Shown piece after piece: positions 59,088 through 64,000 of a stretch of DNA of 64,000 bases. The position numbers were made by a program, and so were the translations under genes. Source of the stretch: Salivita marina (GTDB taxonomy: Bacteria; Pseudomonadota; Gammaproteobacteria; Pseudomonadales; Azotimanducaceae); the NCBI GenBank assembly GCA_038144425.1, contig JAYQNS010000002.1, forward strand, positions 930,001 through 994,000. Reading direction: 5' to 3'. The first letter of the stretch is position 1. Every line of letters starts with the position of its first letter. Under the pieces are notes generated by a model. It had not been told where the DNA came from and ran no database searches. It was given only the letters and a program-made list of their open reading frames with translations.

Positions 59088-60090
59088 TGCAGGCAATGAA
59101 ACTCGCCCGCCCCGGCGGCTTAGACAATTTGGCACTGGCAGGTATCGAAGCCCGAGCCCCCGGCGCCGGGGAGATACAGGTGCAAGTGCAGGCCTCCAGC
59201 TTGAACTTCCACGACTACGCCGTGGTCGCGGGCATGCTGCCTGTGGAAGAGGGTCGCATTCCCATGTCCGATGGGGCCGGGGTGGTCACGGCCGTGGGCG
59301 CCGGCGTCACGGAGTTTGCCGTGGGCGATAGCGTTCTGGGGTGCTTCTTCCCCGCCTGGCAGGACGGCGATGCCGAGCTGCCGAAGCTCATCGGCGTGCC
59401 CGGCGATCATGTCGATGGCTTCGCGGCGCAGACTGTCACCATGCCCGCGAGCATGTTCACGGGCATCCCGAAGGGCTATAGCGCAGAAGAGGCGGCCACC
59501 TTGCCCTGCGCGGCCCTGACCGCCTGGCGCGGACTCATGGTGGAAGCACGGATCAAGCCTGGGGATGTCATCCTTACCCAGGGCACCGGTGGCGTGTCGA
59601 TCTTTGCCCTTCAATTTGCCAAGGCCGCGGGCTGCCGGGTGATTTCCACCTCCTCCTCCGACGAGAAGCTGGAGAAGCTGCGGGCCTTGGGGGCGGACGA
59701 GACGATCAACTACAAAACCACGCCGGAATGGTCCCAAGAGGCCCTGAAGCTTACCGCTGGCCGGGGCGTGGACGTGGTGGTGGAAATCGGCGGTGCAGGA
59801 ACCCTACCCCAGTCCATCAATGCGGTGCGCGTGGGGGGCACATTTCCCTCATTGGCGTGCTCGCGGGCTTTGAGGGGAACGTGCCCACGGCGGCGCTCTT
59901 TGGCAAGAACGCGGCCCTGAAGGGGATCACCGTGGGCAGCCGGGCGCAGCAGCGGGACATGATTGCGGCCATCGATGCCAGCGGCATCAAGCCCGTTATC
60001 GATCGCACCTTTCCCCTTGTCGAGCTGGCCGAGGCCTTCCGGCACCAGGAATCGCAAAAGCACTTCGGGAAGATCTGCGTCGCCCTATAG
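59088..60090 (+). pseudogene. Zinc-less quinone oxidoreductase family protein (MDR), frameshifted
   Basis: The protein would be about 334 residues. ATG 59088 has a very strong AAGGAGGGAGG site. The sequence MQAMKLARPGGLDNLALAG runs to PMSDGAGVVTAVGAGVTEFAVGD and the cofactor motif TQGTGGVSIFALQFAKAAG. After AVRVGG the frame is lost at the six-G run 59833-59838. HISLIGVLAGFEGNVPTAAL and FRHQESQKHFGKICVAL continue it in another frame to 60090. One more G restores it. It is the second damaged quinone reductase in the window. Substrate unknown; it is divergent from CYP153. Confidence 0.87.
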
Positions 60091-60137
60091 GGGGCCTCAA
60101 AGGAGCTAATCGCTATGGCAAGCGCATTTGGGCAAGG

Positions 60138-61355
60138 GTGGAAAGGGGGCTGCTTGCCTTGGGCCTCGCGGCCGGGGTTACCAGTGCTTCGGCCGCGGAA
60201 TCCAGGCCTTGGCCGGCTGGGGAGGGTCAGGACCTCGCTGCTGCGCTTTGCACCACCTGCCATAGCGCCGCGACCGTCACCCGAAGTTCGGGGTACAGCG
60301 CGGAGAACTGGGCCAAGCTTTTGAGCACCATGGTGGCCCTGCCCGAGGACACGGAGACCCGCCTCGCGACCTACCTTGCCGAGGCCTTTCCCCCTCGGGG
60401 GCATCGCGCCGCTACCCTCGTGCCCGGGCCCCATCGGGTGACCTTTGAACAGTGGCAGGTGCCCACCCTAGGGCAGCGCTCCCGGGATCCCGTGGAGGGC
60501 CCCGATGGGCGCATCTGGTGGGTGGGGCAGTGGGGCAACCTCGTGGGGGTGCTCGACCCGGAAACCGGCGCCATGCGGGAATATCCCTTGCCCGACGGGA
60601 CCTATCCCCACAGCGTGACCCTCGATAGCGCTGGAATCCCCTGGCTACTCGGCAACAAAAACGGAACGCTTCAGCGCCTCGATCCTGAATCGGGGGAGAT
60701 CACCGTCTTCCCCATGCCTGATCCCGCAGCGAGGGATCCCCACACCGGCGAATTCGACCAGAAGGGCCGGCTCATCTTCACCCTTCAGCAGAGCAACCGG
60801 GTGGGACGCTTTGATCCCGCCACGGGCGCCATCGACCTGATCGAGCTCGACCGGCCAAAGAGCCGACCCTATGGCATCAAGTTCGACGCAGCGGGGCAGG
60901 CCTGGGTGGCGTGCAACGGAGGCCCCTGCCTCTATCGCATTGACCCGAACACCCTTTCGCAAACGCGCATCGATCTTCCTAATCAGGAGAGCCACGTTCG
61001 CCGCCTTGATGTCGCCGACGATGGCAGCGTCTGGTACGTCAATTCCGGAGCCGGGCGGCTGGGTCAGTACACCCCTGCCACGGGGCGCTTCCGGGAATGG
61101 CCATCCCCCAGCGGGCCAAAGTCCCACCCCTACGGCCTGGTCATCGTCGACGGCATCGTTTGGTACAACGAGTCCGGCGTGCGCCCCGATCCCCTCGTGC
61201 GCTTTGACCCGAAGACGGAAAGCTTCCAAAGCTGGCCCATACCGTCGTCTGGGGTCTACGCGGGGATTCTCCGCCACACCCGCGCGGATCGGGCCGGGCG
61301 CCTACTTATTCACCAGAGCGCGACGAATCACCTACTCCGCGTGACGCCGGAATAG
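60138..61355 (+). CDS. Exported cytochrome c fused to Vgb-like beta-propeller
   Basis: This 405-residue protein has a signal (LLALGLAAGVTSASAAES) and one heme-binding CTTCH motif near residue 40 in a short cytochrome c-like segment. A repeated propeller follows, typical of virginiamycin-B-lyase/SMP-30-like proteins: GPDGRIWWVGQWGNLVGVLDPETGAMREYPLPDG, then GKNGTLQRLDPESGEITVFPMPD-like blades. Substrate is unknown. The GTG at 60138 is used, but the ATG at 60115 has the better AAGGAG site and is one frame away; one extra G at about 60136-60138 would join them. The end overlaps the convergent M48 gene by 50 bp. Confidence 0.8.
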   Translation: MERGLLALGLAAGVTSASAAESRPWPAGEGQDLAAALCTTCHSAATVTRSSGYSAENWAKLLSTMVALPEDTETRLATYLAEAFPPRGHRAATLVPGPHRVTFEQWQVPTLGQRSRDPVEGPDGRIWWVGQWGNLVGVLDPETGAMREYPLPDGTYPHSVTLDSAGIPWLLGNKNGTLQRLDPESGEITVFPMPDPAARDPHTGEFDQKGRLIFTLQQSNRVGRFDPATGAIDLIELDRPKSRPYGIKFDAAGQAWVACNGGPCLYRIDPNTLSQTRIDLPNQESHVRRLDVADDGSVWYVNSGAGRLGQYTPATGRFREWPSPSGPKSHPYGLVIVDGIVWYNESGVRPDPLVRFDPKTESFQSWPIPSSGVYAGILRHTRADRAGRLLIHQSATNHLLRVTPE

Positions 61356-63192
61356 GGGCTCCGTCGAAGCGAGCGGGAAGGGGGCAGTCCAGCAGCAGGG
61401 CGAGGCCTTGGAGCAGCGCGTATTCCCCTTCCGTGAGCGCTCCGTCGTCATCGATCACCTGCACAAAGGCATTGAGGACCTGGGCCAGCGGCTTGGGGGA
61501 AAGGTCTCGAAGCTTCGCCACGGCGCGGTCGAAGTCCGCCTCCGTGAGATCCTCCGGTAAAGCGAAGTTCTCCCCGGGCGGGGCGTCGGGGGCTGCGTTG
61601 CCGAGCTCAAGGGCCCGGTGTCCGGCCTGCACCGCAGCGCGTTGCTGTGCGCCGTCCCCGCCGCCGGCGGCGGCTAAACAGCGAAAAAGGGTTTCAAGTT
61701 CTGCCTCCGCCTCCTGGCAGTGATGGTTTCGCCCCGGGGCGCGCTTGGGCCCCTGCAGCGCGCCGGCGAAGAGCTGGCGGAGCGCTTCATCAGCGACCCA
61801 GCAGGGCAGGCTTTTTGGCGGCGGCGGGAGCGCTTTGAGCTCGTCATCCTGGGCGAGGAGGGCGCTCGTGCTCTGGCTACGCAAGGCGGGTAGGGCGAGC
61901 TGAAGCACAGCCATTTGCCCAGCGGGGCCAAGGGCAAGGGCGTAGCCTGCGGCCTCTTCCGAGCCGTTTCGCAGACCAAGGGCTACGGCCCAGGCCGTTT
62001 CGGGATGATGAAGGGCGTCTCGCAGCCCGGGCGGTAGGGCGGCGATGCGTTGAGTCGCCGCGGTGAGGTTGGCCTGCCCCACGACCTGGCGCAGGACCTG
62101 CTCCGAAGCGAGGGCACCGAGGGCCAGGGCCGCTTCCGGGCCAGCAAATGCAGACCCTTGGTCTTCGGCTCGCTCCGGGGCGTGCCCCTCCGTGGCCCCA
62201 AGGGCAAGGGGCGGCAGGTAGGCCCCATCCCAGGCTGGCAGTACGGCCTTAATTCGGGCCTCCAGGGGCGGATGGGTTCCCAGCAGGCGACTGAAGTGCC
62301 GAATGGGCCCAAAGAAAAGATGGCTACTCTCCTCCGCCCGATCATGGGTGATGAAGCTGCTCTCCTGGGCGCCACCAATGCGCCGAAGGGCGTCGCCAAT
62401 GCCCTGGGGGTTGCGAGTGAACTGCACCGCGGCCGCATCGGCAAGGAATTCCCGCTGACGACTGATGGAGGCCTTAATGAGGCGCCCAAAAAAGACGCCG
62501 CTGTAGCCGATCACCAAGAGGGCAAAGCCCAGGGCTACAACCTGCGCAGCGCTATTTCGCTGCCGGCCGCCGCCTCGGGCATGCATGAGCACGCGCCCGG
62601 CGACGCTAATCATGAGGATGCCGTGGAGGAGCGCCATGAGGCGGATATTGATGCCCATGTCCCCGTTCACGATGTGGCTGAATTCGTGGGCGATGACCCC
62701 CTGAAGCTCATCACGGTTGAGCGCCTCAAGGGTGCCCTGATTCAGGCCGATGACCGCATCCTTCAGGCCGAAGCCCGCGGCGAAGGCGTTAATGCCCGCC
62801 TCGGGAATGATGTAGAGGGGTGGCACGGGAATCCCCGCAGCCAGGGCCATTTCCTCGACGATATTTTGTGCGCGGCGAGCGAGGGGGTCCGTGGTCTCTT
62901 CCGTCACCAGGCGCCCCCCGAAGGTCAGGGCCACGCTGGCGCCCCCGGCCCGCAGGCGAAAGGCCTGGATGGCGCTGCCGATAAAAATGATCACCAGAAC
63001 CCCACTGCTAATGATGACCCAAAGGCTTGGGGGCAGCGTGGAGAGGGTCAGCTGGCCCTCGGAGGCAACGGTAATGGCGATGCCCACGGCGGCATTGGTG
63101 AGGACGATAAGGGACAGTACGGCGCCGAGAAAGAGCACCACTAGCCAGGCGGTTTTTCGCCGCGCCGCGTCCTGGGCCTCGAAAAAATCCAT
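61306..63192 (-). CDS. HtpX-like M48 metallopeptidase with long C-terminal extension
   Basis: This 628-residue membrane protease has two N-terminal membrane segments, then RLVTEETTDPLARRAQNIVEEMALAAGIPVPPLYII, AGINAFAAGFGLKDAVIGLNQGTLEALNRDELQGVIAHEFSHIVNGD with the HEXXH site (H169, E170, H173), and SRQREFLADAAAVQFTR with the third ligand. The long C-terminal part (residues about 320-628) is Ala/Leu-rich and unlike HtpX proper. It probably cleaves misfolded membrane proteins. It is 9 bp downstream of lemA, a pairing common in bacteria. Its 50-bp overlap with the propeller gene is unusual. Confidence 0.87.
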   Translation of the reverse strand: MDFFEAQDAARRKTAWLVVLFLGAVLSLIVLTNAAVGIAITVASEGQLTLSTLPPSLWVIISSGVLVIIFIGSAIQAFRLRAGGASVALTFGGRLVTEETTDPLARRAQNIVEEMALAAGIPVPPLYIIPEAGINAFAAGFGLKDAVIGLNQGTLEALNRDELQGVIAHEFSHIVNGDMGINIRLMALLHGILMISVAGRVLMHARGGGRQRNSAAQVVALGFALLVIGYSGVFFGRLIKASISRQREFLADAAAVQFTRNPQGIGDALRRIGGAQESSFITHDRAEESSHLFFGPIRHFSRLLGTHPPLEARIKAVLPAWDGAYLPPLALGATEGHAPERAEDQGSAFAGPEAALALGALASEQVLRQVVGQANLTAATQRIAALPPGLRDALHHPETAWAVALGLRNGSEEAAGYALALGPAGQMAVLQLALPALRSQSTSALLAQDDELKALPPPPKSLPCWVADEALRQLFAGALQGPKRAPGRNHHCQEAEAELETLFRCLAAAGGGDGAQQRAAVQAGHRALELGNAAPDAPPGENFALPEDLTEADFDRAVAKLRDLSPKPLAQVLNAFVQVIDDDGALTEGEYALLQGLALLLDCPLPARFDGAPIPASRGVGDSSRSGE

Positions 63193-63201
63193 GGGGATAG
63201 G

Positions 63202-63792
63202 TTAAAAGCTTACCTTCGGGGCCGCTTGGATCAGCGCACTGTCTTCGAACTCGAGGAGCGCAAGATCCTTGGTGTGCCCGGATCGGTTTGCAATGAGCAC
63301 GGGCGGGAAACTAGAGCGGTAGGTGTTGTAGGCCATGATCTGATCATTAAAGGCCTGGCGAGCGAAGGCCACCTTGTTTTCCGTGCTCTCCAGCGTTTCC
63401 GTGAGCTGCATCATGTTCTGATTCGCTTTCAGGTCCGGGTAAGCCTCCATGGTGACCCGAAAGCTTCCCAGGGCCTGGGTAAGGGCGCCTTCGGCAGAAC
63501 TGAGGGCCGCCAGCGCATCCCCGTCCCCTGGATTCGCTGCCGCCTGCCGCAGCCCTGCCTCCGCACTGTTGCGGGCGGCAATGACGGCCTCCAGCGTTTC
63601 CCGTTCGTGGGCCATGGTGGCTTTCGCCGTTTCCACTAGATTGGGGATGAGGTCGTAGCGGCGCTTTAGCTGCACTTCGATTTGCGCGAAGCCGTTGCTG
63701 GCCCGGTTTTTAAGGGCAATCAGCTTGTTGTAGATCATCACGCCCCAGACGATGAGCAGCGCGATCAGGCCGAGAAGGAGATAAAGATCCAT
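63202..63792 (-). CDS. lemA: LemA family protein
   Basis: This 196-residue protein has one N-terminal membrane segment (LYLLLGLIALLIVWGVMIYN) and then the LemA hallmark NGFAQIEVQLKRRYDLIPNLVETAKATMAHERETLEAVIAARNSA, with the conserved NQNMMQLTETLESTENKVAFARQAFNDQIMAYNTYRSSFP. It forms coiled-coil-like helices facing the periplasm or cytosol. It pairs with the HtpX-like protease directly downstream. Function in bacteria is not settled; a signalling or stress role is suggested by its partner. Confidence 0.93.
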   Translation of the reverse strand: MDLYLLLGLIALLIVWGVMIYNKLIALKNRASNGFAQIEVQLKRRYDLIPNLVETAKATMAHERETLEAVIAARNSAEAGLRQAAANPGDGDALAALSSAEGALTQALGSFRVTMEAYPDLKANQNMMQLTETLESTENKVAFARQAFNDQIMAYNTYRSSFPPVLIANRSGHTKDLALLEFEDSALIQAAPKVSF

Positions 63793-63837
63793 GGTCGTGC
63801 TCCCTTAAGCGTTGAAGATCATCATGCCCGCCCCGCG

Positions 63838-64000
63838 CTAGCGGCGGTAGTCGAGGGGGGGCGGGCGATTCCCCAGGAGGGGAACATAGGTGAAGTTAGG
63901 GCCCCGTCGCTGTTCGAATTCCGCTCGCGCGGCGATCCGGAGCGCTTCGTCGTTCAGCAGATCATAGCCCGTCAGGGCTAGGGTTTTCGCCGCCACCATC
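63838..64000 (-). CDS. C-terminus of an M20-family peptidase (AbgB-like), partial
   Basis: Only the last 53 codons are in the window. They read MVAAKTLALTGYDLLNDEAL then RIAARAEFEQRRGPNFTYVP and end PPPLDYRR at TAG 63838-63840. This resembles the C-terminal segment of aminobenzoyl-glutamate hydrolase-like M20 amidohydrolases (..AAK.LA.T..DLL.D..L...A..EF). The active site is outside the window. The LemA gene begins 45 bp downstream, so they might be co-transcribed. Confidence 0.6.
   Translation of the reverse strand, partial: MVAAKTLALTGYDLLNDEALRIAARAEFEQRRGPNFTYVPLLGNRPPPLDYRR

Noticed and set aside
1..64000. tRNA, rRNA, insertion sequences, prophage and integrase genes
   Set aside because: I searched by eye for transposase, integrase and structural RNA signatures and found none. 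Small RNAs cannot be excluded.

Overview
The window is one stretch of a GC-rich bacterial chromosome, gene-dense on both strands, with short intergenic gaps and many 4-bp (ATGA/GTGA/TTGA) start-stop overlaps. Gene content (CYP153-type P450, a second P450, several short-chain dehydrogenases, alpha/beta hydrolases of the epoxide-hydrolase/haloalkane-dehalogenase type, DUF3604, HupE/UreJ, a TonB siderophore receptor with a Fur-type box) fits an aerobic, probably marine gammaproteobacterium, perhaps of the Halieaceae/OM60 type. That placement is inference from gene content, not from a marker gene. No rRNA, tRNA, CRISPR array, insertion sequence, prophage or replication origin was found.

Layout. 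1-3.8 kb: MFS carrier and SDR, then a divergent TPR lipoprotein. 3.9-7.2 kb: amidohydrolase, then an overlapping four-gene operon (sterol-desaturase-like enzyme, His-Gly-rich repeat protein, small exported protein, DCC thiol protein). 7.2-12 kb: deazaflavin-type reductase, saccharopine-dehydrogenase-like protein and SDR on minus; MaoC-like protein, ACT protein and haloalkane-dehalogenase-like hydrolase on plus. 12-18.6 kb: DEAD-box helicase, the DUF3604/PpiC-like/HupE trio, and a P450. 18.7-24.6 kb: MATE, YeiH and MFS carriers, a phosphotransferase and an MpaB-like oxygenase. 24.9-29.6 kb: FAD/Fe-S oxidoreductase with a two-subunit 2-oxoacid:ferredoxin oxidoreductase. 29.7-32.9 kb: VOC protein, MFS carrier, amidase. 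33-35.3 kb: EF-hand protein, ECF sigma factor, small membrane protein, periplasmic metal-sensor-like protein and DUF2834. 35.4-42.2 kb: exported PLP enzyme, exported D-aminoacylase-like amidohydrolase, MOSC protein, epoxide-hydrolase-like protein, DUF898 and M48 protease. 42.2-47.5 kb: TonB receptor, SDR, epoxide-hydrolase-like protein, exported formylglycine-generating-enzyme-like lipoprotein, GFA protein. 47.5-52.7 kb: quinone reductase and an MdlAB-like ABC exporter pair preceded by a DUF2239 module. 52.8-58 kb: exported catalase-peroxidase, small membrane protein, ABC permease and ATPase. 57.7-64 kb: CYP153 P450, quinone reductase, cytochrome c/beta-propeller protein, HtpX-like protease, LemA and the end of an M20 peptidase.

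The most striking property is damage to reading frames. Six genes (P450, MpaB-like, TonB receptor, two quinone reductases, katG) are split, and in every case adding one base to a short G/C run restores the full family sequence. A seventh run, at 52170-52176, may have produced an artificial DUF2239-ABC fusion by the same kind of loss. Two further genes (SDR at 1370 and DUF2834 at 35078) have an in-frame stop with the family C-terminus continuing behind it. The uniform direction of the indels points to consensus or sequencing error rather than biology, but only reads can decide. Other points worth checking: a perfect Fur-type palindrome before the TonB receptor, a LacI-type operator palindrome between two exported enzymes, a secreted formylglycine-generating-enzyme-like protein, a Tat-type signal on a PLP enzyme, a signal peptide on KatG, and an uncharacterised operon built around a 30-bp tandem repeat.
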